A DNA stretch of 64,000 nucleotides from an uncultured Flavobacteriaceae bacterium (GTDB lineage Bacteria > Bacteroidota > Bacteroidia > Flavobacteriales > Flavobacteriaceae): contig CALKOU010000005.1 of NCBI GenBank assembly GCA_938092005.1, forward strand, positions 84,010 to 148,009, read 5' to 3'. This document shows positions 24,503 through 33,713 of this stretch, piece after piece. Position 1 is the first letter of the stretch. Every line of letters starts with the position of its first letter. The notes below the pieces were generated by a model, which was given only the letters and a program-made list of their open reading frames with translations, did no database searches and had not been told where the DNA came from. Position numbers and translations under genes: made by a program.

Positions 24503-25252
24503 ATGAGACTTCAACGGTTTTTGCGGTCTAATACGTCCAATAAGCAAGAACCGCTATTTGCTATTGTCAAAAACATTACGGGCGTTTCTCCAAACGATTT
24601 ATCGCTGTACAAACGTGTTTTTACGCACACCTCTATGGAGGAAACAGACGCTAGTGGTAAAAAAATAAACTACGAACGATTGGAATTTTTGGGAGACGCC
24701 GTGCTCAATACCATTATAGCTGCTTATTTGTTCGATTCGCTGCCACAAAACAGCGAAGGCTCGTTAACCCTTATGCGTTCTAAAATCGTTCGTCGTGATT
24801 TTTTAAATACTGTCGGTGAGCATTTAGGGCTCATTGATCATTTAGCTTCCAACGTGCCACAAAAAAACTATGGGTCAAACGTACATGGAAACTTGTTTGA
24901 AGCGCTCGTTGGGGCGCTTTATTTGGACCTTGGGTTTGAACGCTGCTCACAATTTGTGTTTAATCATATGATTACTCCCTTTGTTGATTTGGATAAACTT
25001 CAGCATAAAGTACTGAGTTACAAGAGTTTGTTGGTAGACTGGTTCCAAAAAAAACGCCTGCGTTATTCCTTTGAAGTCGCTCTAGACAATGGGACCGAGA
25101 ATATTAATCATTACAGCGCTAAACTTTTGATTGACGGCAAGGTAGTGGCAAAAGCAAGGGCGAAAAATAAAAAAAGAGCGGTAGAAAAGGTCTCCAAGCG
25201 CGCATATTTTAAGTTTCAAGACAACATCCATTCCATACAAAGCAAACATTAA
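24503..25252 (+). CDS. rnc: Ribonuclease III
   Basis: The start is the ATG at 24503, directly after the fabF stop, giving 249 residues beginning MRLQRFLRSN. The nuclease signature ERLEFLGDAVL and the second acidic site in GNLFEALVGALYLD are present, and the C-terminal third is a double-stranded RNA-binding domain (from about LVDWFQKKRLRYSFEV to AVEKVSKRAYF). It processes rRNA precursors and other double-stranded RNA. Confidence 0.95.
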   Translation: MRLQRFLRSNTSNKQEPLFAIVKNITGVSPNDLSLYKRVFTHTSMEETDASGKKINYERLEFLGDAVLNTIIAAYLFDSLPQNSEGSLTLMRSKIVRRDFLNTVGEHLGLIDHLASNVPQKNYGSNVHGNLFEALVGALYLDLGFERCSQFVFNHMITPFVDLDKLQHKVLSYKSLLVDWFQKKRLRYSFEVALDNGTENINHYSAKLLIDGKVVAKARAKNKKRAVEKVSKRAYFKFQDNIHSIQSKH

Positions 25253-25317
25253 AAAAACATTACCCCTATGTTTTGGCAGTGGGTGTACTGTTTTTGTCCT
25301 TATCTTAGCTGACTTAT

Positions 25318-25764
25318 ATGGTAACACACACGCTTGATTTAGCGCCAATTACATATGACCAAGATGTTCTTTGTGTAACAACTGTATTGCCCTCCTATCT
25401 GTTTGTTTTTCATCTAAACCGGATCCTAGGGCTCTCACTTACTCGAAGCCGCGAAGACCTGTTGGGAAATACCGCTACAAAAACATTTGCTGTTTATGAA
25501 TACACTTGTGATGTAATGCAGCAATCGTGGCGCGTTGTAGAAAACAAGCATATCGCCACAGAAACCACTGTAGGCGGTGGGCTTTTTAACGAAACCGAAA
25601 AACAAACGCTTTTGTTCGCGCAGCTTACGCAAGCCGATTTGTTGGTTTGTGCGCATGAGCTTACAGAAGAAATGATTCAAAAAATTAAATCGATTGGGCG
25701 TGTTATTTCGTGTTACCAACTACCAAAACAACTAAACTATATCAAAGAGAAATTGACTTTTTAA
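25318..25764 (+). CDS. Small conserved protein, probable IPExxxVDY family member
   Basis: The 148-aa product has no known function. Placement between rnc and pyk and the general layout (an N-terminal strand-rich region with FVFHLNRILGLSLTR, an Asn/Lys-ending tail) match the IPExxxVDY family common in Flavobacteriia. The motif itself is poor here (LPKQLNY near the end), so the assignment is from context and overall resemblance. It ends 2 bp before the pyk ATG and is likely co-transcribed with it. Confidence 0.65.
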   Translation: MVTHTLDLAPITYDQDVLCVTTVLPSYLFVFHLNRILGLSLTRSREDLLGNTATKTFAVYEYTCDVMQQSWRVVENKHIATETTVGGGLFNETEKQTLLFAQLTQADLLVCAHELTEEMIQKIKSIGRVISCYQLPKQLNYIKEKLTF

Positions 25765-25766
25765 CC

Positions 25767-27194
25767 ATGAAAAAAATTAAAAAAACCAAAATTGTAGCAA
25801 CGCTAGGGCCCGCGTGTTCTTCCAAGGAAACAATAAAAGCCATGATGGAAAATGGAGTGAACGTATTTCGCGTAAACTTTTCACACGCAGACCATGAAGA
25901 TGTTGCAAGCCGAATCCAACTTGTCCGAGAACTAAATATAGAATTAGGATTTCATGTAGCTGTTTTAGCCGATCTACAAGGGCCAAAGCTGCGTGTGGGG
26001 AAAATGGCGCCCAACACCCTTGTTGAAAAAGACCAAATAGTTCGATTTACTACAGAAAAAGTGGGCGAAGGAACGGCAGATGCCATTTATATGAATTACC
26101 AGCAATTTCCACAAGACGTTAGTGCTGGTGAGCGTATTCTGTTAGACGACGGAAAGCTGATTTTTGAAGTCGTTGAAACCGATCAAAAATCAGAAGTCAA
26201 AGCGCGTGTAATACAAGGAGGGGAACTAAAGTCCAAAAAGGGAGTAAACTTACCAAACACCAATATTTCTTTGCCAGCACTTACGGAAAAAGACATCAAG
26301 GATGCCATATTTGCTATTGAACAAGACGTAGACTGGATCGCGCTTTCTTTTGTGCGACACAAACAAGATATCGAAGACTTGCGCAAGCTTATAAAAAAAC
26401 ATGGGAAATATGATATTCCTATCGTTTCCAAAATTGAAAAGCCAGAGGCGCTAACCAACATAGAAGAAATTGTTAAAGCAAGTAACGGACTAATGGTAGC
26501 TCGTGGAGATTTAGGGGTAGAAGTGCCTGCAGAAGAAGTGCCAATTGTACAAAAAGAATTGGTACAACACGCCAAGCTAGCTCGTATTCCTGTTATTGTG
26601 GCTACGCAAATGATGGAATCCATGATCGACGGTCTAACACCAACACGTGCCGAAGTGAACGATGTTGCTAACTCCGTAATGGACGGAGCCGATGCTGTGA
26701 TGCTTTCGGGTGAAACATCCGTAGGGAAATATCCTGTTGAAGTCATTCAAACCATGAGACGAATTGTCGTAAGCGTTGAAAACTCATCCCTTATTCAAGT
26801 TCCGCGCAAAGCTCCTAAAAACAAAAACGAACGTTTTGTGACCAAGTCTGTTTGTTATCACGGGGCAACTATGGCAGACGAAATTGATGCAAAAGCCATT
26901 TGTACCCTCACCAATAGTGGCTACACGGCTTATCAAATATCTGCCTGGCGACCAAGCGCATCTATTTTGGTGTTTACGTCAAACCCGCGTATTCTGGCGC
27001 AGCTTAACTTGCTATGGGGCGTTAAAGGTCGGTTGTATGAAGGTACTGGTTCAACAGATGATACCGTGAAAGAAGTTAACGCAATGGCAAAGGAAAGAGG
27101 TTATGTTCAAGAAGGGGATTTGATTATCAACTTAGTGGCCATGCCCGTTGCAGACCGTGGTATGGTAAATACACTGCGGGTTTCTATGACCTAA
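25767..27194 (+). CDS. pyk: Pyruvate kinase
   Basis: The start is the ATG at 25767, giving 475 residues beginning MKKIKKTKIVATLGPACSS, the conserved N-terminus. It makes pyruvate and ATP from phosphoenolpyruvate. Other motifs: VFRVNFSHADHED, the catalytic-site region IPIVSKIEKPEALTNI, VARGDLGVEVP, and VIVATQMMESMI. The C-terminal regulatory domain is complete. The stop overlaps the convergent dinB stop by 4 bp. Confidence 0.97.
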   Translation: MKKIKKTKIVATLGPACSSKETIKAMMENGVNVFRVNFSHADHEDVASRIQLVRELNIELGFHVAVLADLQGPKLRVGKMAPNTLVEKDQIVRFTTEKVGEGTADAIYMNYQQFPQDVSAGERILLDDGKLIFEVVETDQKSEVKARVIQGGELKSKKGVNLPNTNISLPALTEKDIKDAIFAIEQDVDWIALSFVRHKQDIEDLRKLIKKHGKYDIPIVSKIEKPEALTNIEEIVKASNGLMVARGDLGVEVPAEEVPIVQKELVQHAKLARIPVIVATQMMESMIDGLTPTRAEVNDVANSVMDGADAVMLSGETSVGKYPVEVIQTMRRIVVSVENSSLIQVPRKAPKNKNERFVTKSVCYHGATMADEIDAKAICTLTNSGYTAYQISAWRPSASILVFTSNPRILAQLNLLWGVKGRLYEGTGSTDDTVKEVNAMAKERGYVQEGDLIINLVAMPVADRGMVNTLRVSMT

Positions 27195-28276
27195 AAAAGC
27201 AGTTTCAATTGCTCTTCCATTGGCGGAGATTGTTGTTGTTTTTCAGATTTGAAATTTGAAAGCGAAACACCCAACAGCCGTACAGAGTCTTGTAGCTTTT
27301 CTTGATACAGCAGTTTTTTAGCTTCTTCTAGTATCAAGCTACCATCTGAAATGTAAAACGGTATGGTTTTGCTGCGTGTTTGCGTTACAAAATCCGCGTA
27401 CTTGATTTTGAGTGTAACGGTTTTGCCCGCTACTTTTTTCTTGCCCATGCGTTTTTGAAGTGCTGCTACAATTTCTTGGAGGCGTTCTTCCATATAAATT
27501 TCGCTCGATAAGTTTTTGGTAAACGTGCGTTCTGCGCCAACCGATTTTGCTATGCGTGTGGGCTTTACCTCGCTGGTGTGAATGCCCCTAACCACATGAT
27601 AATAGTAGCCTCCCGACTTCCCAAACTTTTCAGTAAGCGCGTCTAGGGAACGCTTTTTTAAATCTGCTCCTGTGTAAATTCCCAAGCGATACATTTTGTC
27701 TGCTGTTACCTTTCCAATTCCGTGAAACTTCCGAATATCCAACACCTCTAAAAACGACAGTACCTCCTCTGGAGGAATGGTTTTTTGCCCGTTAGGCTTG
27801 TTGTAGTCGCTTGCCACTTTGGCTAAAAATTTATTAATCGATATTCCTGCTGAAGCTGTGAGCTTTGTTTTTGCCTGAATTTTTTCTCGAATTTCTTCCG
27901 CTATTTGCGTAGCGGAAATCATCCCTTTTTTGTTTTGTGTTACGTCTAAATAGGCCTCGTCTAAGGACAGCGGCTCCACCAAATCGGTGTATTGATGAAA
28001 AATCTCGCGTATCTGTCCGGACACTTCTCGATAGCGCGCCCCATTTGAAGGGACAAAAATCAACTCTGGGCAAAGCTTTTTGGCTTGCCTGCCCGACATG
28101 GCACTGCGCACCCCAAACGGTCGCGCTTCGTAGCTGGCGGCTGCCACAACACCTCGCTCCGATCCGCCCCCAACAGCAATCGGTTTGCCACGCAGTTCAG
28201 GGTTGTCTAGTTGCTCCACAGAAGCAAAAAAAGCATCCATATCTATGTGTACAATTTTTCGAATTGGAAAATCCAT
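27191..28276 (-). CDS. dinB: DNA polymerase IV (Y family)
   Basis: The 361-aa product is a translesion polymerase. The catalytic acidic residues lie in HIDMDAFFASVEQ (near the start) and SLDEAYLDV (about 105). Also seen are the KTKLTASAGISINKFLAKVAS palm segment, helix-hairpin-helix GIGKVTADKMYRLGI, and the little-finger domain after about 240. It ends in KLLF; a classical QLxLF clamp-binding tail is approximated by EEQLKLLF. It is divergent from rbfA. Confidence 0.94.
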   Translation of the reverse strand: MDFPIRKIVHIDMDAFFASVEQLDNPELRGKPIAVGGGSERGVVAAASYEARPFGVRSAMSGRQAKKLCPELIFVPSNGARYREVSGQIREIFHQYTDLVEPLSLDEAYLDVTQNKKGMISATQIAEEIREKIQAKTKLTASAGISINKFLAKVASDYNKPNGQKTIPPEEVLSFLEVLDIRKFHGIGKVTADKMYRLGIYTGADLKKRSLDALTEKFGKSGGYYYHVVRGIHTSEVKPTRIAKSVGAERTFTKNLSSEIYMEERLQEIVAALQKRMGKKKVAGKTVTLKIKYADFVTQTRSKTIPFYISDGSLILEEAKKLLYQEKLQDSVRLLGVSLSNFKSEKQQQSPPMEEQLKLLF

Positions 28277-28308
28277 ATGTAAAAATACAGGTTTGGCTAC
28301 GTTATTAG

Positions 28309-28316
28309 TACTTTTG
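28309..28316 (+). promoter_or_regulatory. Probable -7 box of the rbfA promoter
   Basis: TACTTTTG, matching TAnnTTTG, ends 4 bp before the rbfA ATG, implying a very short or absent leader. Confidence 0.45.
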
Positions 28317-28320
28317 ATCT

Positions 28321-28680
28321 ATGGAAACACAACGACAGAAGAAAATTAACGCCCTTTTACAACAAGAAATTACAGCACTGCTGCAGGGCGCAATCCGTAC
28401 TCAAGGTGTTAAAAACCTAATCCTCTCTGTCTCAAAGGTTGCAATAACCGTTGATCTCAGCGTTGCCAAAGTATACCTGTCTATTTTTCCTGCCAATAAG
28501 GCTGCAGAAACCTTAGCAGGAATTAAAGAAAACAAACAAGTGCTCAAGCATGACTTGGCACAGCGCCTTCGCAATGACTTGCGCAAAGTTCCAAGTCTGG
28601 CTTTTTATCTCGATGATTCGTTGGCGTATATTGAAGGTATTGAAGACTCGCTCAAACGCAAAAAAAACCCCTTGAAATAA
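28321..28680 (+). CDS. rbfA: Ribosome-binding factor A
   Basis: The 119-aa product has the KH-like fold typical of RbfA: RQKKINALLQQEITALLQ at the start, VSKVAITVDLSVAKVYLSIF in the middle, and LRNDLRKVPSLAFYLDDSLA at the end. It binds the 30S subunit during 16S rRNA maturation. A permease gene follows 4 bp later, likely in the same transcript. Confidence 0.93.
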   Translation: METQRQKKINALLQQEITALLQGAIRTQGVKNLILSVSKVAITVDLSVAKVYLSIFPANKAAETLAGIKENKQVLKHDLAQRLRNDLRKVPSLAFYLDDSLAYIEGIEDSLKRKKNPLK

Positions 28681-28684
28681 CCCC

Positions 28685-29878
28685 ATGCGCTTTACTCGCC
28701 TACTTGCTTTGCGCTACACCTTTGGCTTACGAAAAAAAGGAGCTGTAACGCTTATTAGTCGGTTTGCCGCTTTTGTTATTGGTGTTGCGGTGTTTGCATT
28801 TTTTGTAGTGCTATCCGTTTTTGGAGGGCTTCGCGAGTTTGGGCTGCAGTTTACGCATGCCTTTGATCCCGATATTTTTATCGAATCTGCATCAAGTGGG
28901 CGGTTTAGTCTCAACGACAGCAGACTCAAGGCAATTCAAAACCATCCCGACGTTACTCTTATATCGGCAACGCTTTCACAAGAAATGATGCTCCGTTTCG
29001 AAGATCGTACTGCTTTTGCTAATATGGTGGGGGTAGACAGCCTATTTGCTAGCGTTGTGGAAGGAGAAACCATGGTGGGCGAATGGGTACAACCCAACGC
29101 TTACGATCTTGTATTGGGTATTGGTGTGCTCTCACAACTGGACGGCGCAGCCTACAGCCACCCCGAAGGCGTAACCATGCTCGTGCCCAACACTCGTGGT
29201 ACAAGCGTTTTAAACCAACAGCCCTTTCGTGCTCAAACAGCCGTTGTACGCGGGGTGTTTCAATTAGGTGAAACGGTTGACGAAACAACAGCTTTTGCGC
29301 CACTTGCGATGGTGCAAGAAATCTTGCAAACATCAGCAGATCAAGTTGCTGCACTCTATGTAAAACTGCAGCCCAATGCAGATCCAACTGCTGTACAACA
29401 CCGGCTCCAAACGGCTTTAAGCAACGACTATCTTGTCAAAACAAAAGCGGAGCTTAACCCTGCCCTCTACAAAATGTTGCAAACCGAACGATTAGCTGTC
29501 ATTGCCATCTTAACCCTTGTTGTGCTTATTGCTCTCTTTAACGTTGTTGGAGCTATTATCATGACGCTACTCGAAAAGAAAAGCAACATCAAAACACTGC
29601 ATCAGCTAGGCGCGCCAAAACCTTCGTTGCGTCGCGTTTTCTTTTTACAAGGACTGCTATTAAGTGGCTCCGGAGGCGGTGTCGGGTTGTTACTCGGGGT
29701 GTGGATGGTGTGGGCACAAAAGGCCTTTTCAATATTTTATGTCCCTGGCTCAGCGCTTCCCTATCCTGTGGCGCTAGAATGGTCTTCGTTTTGGACCGTT
29801 TTGCTTGTTGTGGGTAGCTTGACTACAGTAGTAGCTTGGTTAACTTCTGCGGTGGTAAAAAGGGTTGTTACTAAATAG
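28685..29878 (+). CDS. FtsX/LolC-type ABC transporter permease
   Basis: The 397-aa product has four predicted membrane spans: one near the N-terminus (about 23-50), and three in the C-terminal half around RLAVIAILTLVVLIALFNVV, LLLSGSGGGVGLLLGVWMV and FWTVLLVVGSLTTVVAWLTS. A large periplasmic domain lies between. This is the layout of MacB/FtsX/LolC permeases, which work with a separate ATPase on lipoprotein release or export. No ATPase gene lies beside it. Its 3' end overlaps dusB by 8 bp in convergent orientation. The substrate is not readable. Confidence 0.85.
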   Translation: MRFTRLLALRYTFGLRKKGAVTLISRFAAFVIGVAVFAFFVVLSVFGGLREFGLQFTHAFDPDIFIESASSGRFSLNDSRLKAIQNHPDVTLISATLSQEMMLRFEDRTAFANMVGVDSLFASVVEGETMVGEWVQPNAYDLVLGIGVLSQLDGAAYSHPEGVTMLVPNTRGTSVLNQQPFRAQTAVVRGVFQLGETVDETTAFAPLAMVQEILQTSADQVAALYVKLQPNADPTAVQHRLQTALSNDYLVKTKAELNPALYKMLQTERLAVIAILTLVVLIALFNVVGAIIMTLLEKKSNIKTLHQLGAPKPSLRRVFFLQGLLLSGSGGGVGLLLGVWMVWAQKAFSIFYVPGSALPYPVALEWSSFWTVLLVVGSLTTVVAWLTSAVVKRVVTK

Positions 29879-30857
29879 CAACCCCAAACAATGCCTCAAC
29901 TTCATCCAGCACTGCAAAAACGTCTGCCGAATGGTCTTCGGTTACCAACCGTTGGCGGTAGGGTTTAAAATCAGGAATGCCCTTAAAATAATTGGTGTAG
30001 TGACGACGGGTTTCAAATACCCCTAGCTTTTCGCCTTTCCAATCAATGGCCATTTCAAGGTGGCGGCGTGCCATAGCTGCGCGCTCCGCAAGGCTTGGTG
30101 GTTCGGCATGCGTGCCGTGCTTAAAAAAATGTTTTACCTCGCTGAAAAACCACGGGTTTCCAATGCTGGCTCTACCAATCATCGCGCCATCAAGACCGTA
30201 CTGGTCTCGCATTTCTACAGCTCGCTCGGGTGAACTCACGTCCCCATTGCCAAACACTGGAATATGCATTCTGGAATTGTTTTTTACGGCAGCTATTTGC
30301 GTCCAGTCGGCATCGCCCTTATACATTTGCGCTCGTGTTCTGCCGTGAATGGAAATCGCTTTTGCACCCACGTCTTGTAGGCGTTCTGCTACCTCCACAA
30401 TTTGAATGCTGTCGTGGTCCCAGCCCAAACGTGTTTTTACCGTTATGGGTAAGTTCGTGCGCTTTACCATTTCTGCGGTCAACGACACCATCAACGGAAT
30501 GTCTTTTAAAATTCCTGCGCCTGCGCCTTTGGAAACCACTTTTTTCACGGGGCACCCAAAGTTAATATCTATAATATCGGGGTTTGTTTTTTCGACAATA
30601 TCCACCGACTGCAACATGGAATCGAGGTTTGCGCCAAAAATCTGAATCCCCACAGGGCGTTCCGCTTCGTAAATATCAAGCTTCATGACGCTTTTGGCGG
30701 CATCGCGAATAAGTCCCTCGCTCGAAATAAATTCGGTGTATACCACATCGGCACCTTGCTCTTTGCACAGTGCGCGAAAAGGAGGGTCGCTAACGTCCTC
30801 CATAGGAGCTAAGAGTAGCGGAAAATCACCCAATGCTATGTCGCCAATTTTTACCAT
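29871..30857 (-). CDS. dusB: tRNA-dihydrouridine synthase B
   Basis: The start is the ATG at 30857, giving 328 residues beginning MVKIGDIALGD; the longer upstream frame is not needed. It reduces uridine to dihydrouridine in the D loop of tRNAs using FMN. Signatures: LLAPMEDVSDPPFRALC, catalytic Cys in DINFGCPVKKVVSKGAG, ISIHGRTRAQMYKG and GNGDVSSPERA. The ATG overlaps the stop of the upstream membrane protein gene (TAATG), indicating coupled translation. Confidence 0.93.
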   Translation of the reverse strand: MVKIGDIALGDFPLLLAPMEDVSDPPFRALCKEQGADVVYTEFISSEGLIRDAAKSVMKLDIYEAERPVGIQIFGANLDSMLQSVDIVEKTNPDIIDINFGCPVKKVVSKGAGAGILKDIPLMVSLTAEMVKRTNLPITVKTRLGWDHDSIQIVEVAERLQDVGAKAISIHGRTRAQMYKGDADWTQIAAVKNNSRMHIPVFGNGDVSSPERAVEMRDQYGLDGAMIGRASIGNPWFFSEVKHFFKHGTHAEPPSLAERAAMARRHLEMAIDWKGEKLGVFETRRHYTNYFKGIPDFKPYRQRLVTEDHSADVFAVLDEVEALFGVAI

Positions 30858-31723
30858 TAGGGTGCAAATGTAGTTAGAAAGTCGTCGCCAAGCGTTTCGT
30901 CCCAGTAGTGTTTTACACCTCCGTCTTGAATCCAATACACTCTAGGGGGTGAACTTCCAATCAAATCAAAAAACGTATTGACGTCTATCATTTGATACGG
31001 GTAGTTGGTGTTTGTTATCGTATTAAAGGCGTCTACGGTAGTATCGCCTTCGGCAAAAAACAACGCAACAACTTCGGGCAATTCGATTCCTTGGTTTTGC
31101 CATTCGGCTAATTGTTGTGCTGCTTCTTGACAGTGCTCACATCCCAAATTCAATATGGCAACTAGATATTCGCCTTGGCTAAAATCAATGCCGCTGTTTT
31201 GTTCAAAAGCAGGAAATTTTTCCACCACCTCATCGGGTTGGGTTTGCACAGGCCAAATAACAACCGCAGCACCAAACAATAGCGGCAATAATGCCCATGT
31301 GATTTTTGGCTTTTTGCTTCCTTTATATCTAAAGCATAATAAAAACCCATTCACGACTAGTAAAATCAGGTTCTTGCCTAGCGATGCCAAGGGGGTCATG
31401 CTAATCATTTCTCCAAAGCAACCGCAGTTCCCCGTTTCACCAACGGCTATTAAATACCCCAAATGAATGGAAAAAACGATAAGCAGCGCAAAACTAAAAC
31501 GCAACACAAATCGCACATAAAACGATAGTAGCAAACAAATGCCTAACCATATTTCGAGGGCAATAATGGCGCGGGTTGCCCAGGCGCCATAAAGACGATT
31601 CGGCACGATGCCTTGTTGCTCAAGCAACACTTCAAAAAAGCCAGGAGCTATGGCTTTGGTGTAAGCTGAAAACAAAAAGGTGGCTGCTAAGAACAGTTGT
31701 AAGAAGGTGCGTAGGTGTCCCAT
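30857..31723 (-). CDS. MauE/DoxX-type membrane protein with thioredoxin-like domain
   Basis: The 288-aa product has four membrane spans in the first 130 residues (for example LQLFLAATFLFSAYTKAIAP) with a GNCGCFG pair (Cys100, Cys102), as in the MauE/DoxX group, one further span at about 143-158, then a soluble domain with Cys195-Glu-His-Cys198, a CxxC thioredoxin-like active site. The fusion suggests thiol redox exchange across the membrane, comparable to DsbD or VKOR-type relays; this is inference. The stop is fused to the dusB start (TAATG). Confidence 0.82.
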   Translation of the reverse strand: MGHLRTFLQLFLAATFLFSAYTKAIAPGFFEVLLEQQGIVPNRLYGAWATRAIIALEIWLGICLLLSFYVRFVLRFSFALLIVFSIHLGYLIAVGETGNCGCFGEMISMTPLASLGKNLILLVVNGFLLCFRYKGSKKPKITWALLPLLFGAAVVIWPVQTQPDEVVEKFPAFEQNSGIDFSQGEYLVAILNLGCEHCQEAAQQLAEWQNQGIELPEVVALFFAEGDTTVDAFNTITNTNYPYQMIDVNTFFDLIGSSPPRVYWIQDGGVKHYWDETLGDDFLTTFAP

Positions 31724-31789
31724 TGTGCTGTTTTTTTACAAATTTACTTTTTTTGTAGTTAGTGTCGTGTACGCTGCGCTCGCATCGTG

Positions 31790-31797
31790 TATCTTTG
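31790..31797 (+). promoter_or_regulatory. Probable -7 box of the lepA promoter
   Basis: TATCTTTG, matching TAnnTTTG, 24 bp upstream of the lepA ATG at 31822. Confidence 0.5.
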
Positions 31798-31821
31798 TGT
31801 GCTAACGCGTTCGCTACATCT

Positions 31822-33618
31822 ATGAAACACATTCGGAATTTCTGTATCATCGCACACATTGATCACGGCAAAAGTACACTTGCCGACAGGTTATTGGATG
31901 CTACAGGTGCGGTTACAGATCGAGAAAAGCAAGATCAGTTGCTAGACAACATGGACTTAGAGCGCGAGCGGGGCATTACCATTAAGTCACATGCAATCCA
32001 AATGGATGTTACGCTAGATGGTGAGGAATATGTTTTTAACCTAATTGATACCCCTGGCCACGTAGATTTTTCTTACGAAGTTTCACGTTCCATTGCTGCC
32101 TGTGAAGGGGCATTGCTTGTTGTTGATGCTGCACAAAGCATACAAGCGCAAACCATTTCAAATCTATACTTGGCCCTTGAAAACGATTTGGAAATTATTC
32201 CGGTACTGAACAAAGTAGATTTGCCTTCAGCAAATCCAGAAGAGGTTACAGACGATATTGTTGATTTGCTGGGCTGTGATGCTGAAGAGGTCATTCATGC
32301 TTCGGCAAAAACAGGCTTAGGTATTGAAAATATTCTTCGTGCCATTGTGGAGCGCGTTCCTGCGCCAAAAGGCGATCCCAACGCACCATTACAAGCACTT
32401 ATTTTTGATTCGGTTTATAACCCTTTTAGGGGTGTTGAAACCTATTTTAGGATTTTAAATGGTAAAATCAGTAAGGGCGAGCAGGTACAATTTATGGCAA
32501 CTGGCAAAACATATGGCGCCGATGAAATTGGCGCGCTTAAGCTCAAGCAAGAGCCTAGAAAGCAAATGCTTGCCGGCGATGTGGGTTATCTTATCACAGG
32601 AGTTAAAGAGGCTAAAGAAGTAAAGGTTGGAGACACCATAACCACTGTCTCGCGACCAACAGAACATGCCATTGAAGGCTTTGAGGAGGTCAAGCCGATG
32701 GTTTTTGCAGGTATTTACCCTGTGGACACGGAAGAATACGAAGAGCTTCGTGCTTCAATGGAAAAATTGCAACTAAACGATGCTTCGCTGGTATTTACGC
32801 CCGAGAGTTCGGCAGCGCTTGGGTTTGGGTTCCGTTGTGGATTTTTGGGAATGCTGCATTTGGAAATTATCCAAGAACGGCTTGAGCGTGAATTTAACAT
32901 GACTGTGATCACTACCGTTCCCAACGTGTCCTATTTTGCATACAGCAGAAAAAACCCTAACGATGTTATTACCGTTAATAACCCTTCCGATTTGCCAGAC
33001 CCTTCCGGTTTAGACCGTGTCGAAGAACCTTTTATCAAGGCTACCATTATTACCAAGTCTGATTTTGTTGGCAATGTTATGAGCTTGTGTATTGAAAAGC
33101 GCGGTATCATTACCAATCAAACATACCTAACACCCGAGCGTGTTGAGCTAAGTTTTGATTTGCCTTTGGCCGAAATTGTTTTTGACTTTTACGATCGTTT
33201 AAAATCCGTTTCTAAAGGCTACGCCTCTTTTGATTACAGTCCTATTGGGATGCGCGTTTCTAAGCTGGTGCGAGTAGATGTTCTTTTGAACGGTAGTGTT
33301 GTTGATGCGCTATCGGCATTGGTGCATACGGAAAATGCCTACGGTCTTGGAAAGAAAATCTGTGAGAAACTTCAAAAAATGATTCCCCGGCAACAGTTTG
33401 ATATTCCCATTCAGGCGGCTATTGGCGCAAAAATAATATCAAGGGAAACCGTCAAGGCTGTTCGAAAAGACGTTACCGCAAAGTGTTATGGCGGTGATAT
33501 TTCACGTAAGCGAAAGCTTCTTGAGCGTCAGAAAAAGGGGAAGAAAAAAATGCGTCAAATTGGTAACGTAGAAATTCCACAACAAGCCTTTATGGCAGTG
33601 CTAAAGCTTAATGAGTAG
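31822..33618 (+). CDS. lepA: Elongation factor 4 (LepA)
   Basis: The start is the ATG at 31822, giving 598 residues beginning [19 protein letters not shown] with the G1 loop at 11-19. G3 is DTPGHVDF and G4 NKVDLP. The C-terminal LepA-specific domain is complete (ending [13 protein letters not shown]). It is a ribosome-associated GTPase linked to back-translocation or ribosome biogenesis. Single gene with its own promoter box. Confidence 0.97.
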   Translation: MKHIRNFCIIAHIDHGKSTLADRLLDATGAVTDREKQDQLLDNMDLERERGITIKSHAIQMDVTLDGEEYVFNLIDTPGHVDFSYEVSRSIAACEGALLVVDAAQSIQAQTISNLYLALENDLEIIPVLNKVDLPSANPEEVTDDIVDLLGCDAEEVIHASAKTGLGIENILRAIVERVPAPKGDPNAPLQALIFDSVYNPFRGVETYFRILNGKISKGEQVQFMATGKTYGADEIGALKLKQEPRKQMLAGDVGYLITGVKEAKEVKVGDTITTVSRPTEHAIEGFEEVKPMVFAGIYPVDTEEYEELRASMEKLQLNDASLVFTPESSAALGFGFRCGFLGMLHLEIIQERLEREFNMTVITTVPNVSYFAYSRKNPNDVITVNNPSDLPDPSGLDRVEEPFIKATIITKSDFVGNVMSLCIEKRGIITNQTYLTPERVELSFDLPLAEIVFDFYDRLKSVSKGYASFDYSPIGMRVSKLVRVDVLLNGSVVDALSALVHTENAYGLGKKICEKLQKMIPRQQFDIPIQAAIGAKIISRETVKAVRKDVTAKCYGGDISRKRKLLERQKKGKKKMRQIGNVEIPQQAFMAVLKLNE

Positions 33619-33713
33619 TCCGCTTATTCTATTTTACTTTTTGTAGGCAAGTGGCTTTGCCGCAGTTTTCGTTTTAAGAAAAGTTGTACATTCGTTTAAG
33701 TAACCTACTTTTT

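Noticed and set aside
26183..26746. 187-codon open frame opposite pyk
   Set aside because: It lies fully antisense to a conserved gene, with serine-rich translation and no recognisable features; a shadow frame. The 179-codon frame opposite the lectin protein (6190-6729) and the 144-codon low-complexity frame opposite the OmpA repeats were rejected likewise.
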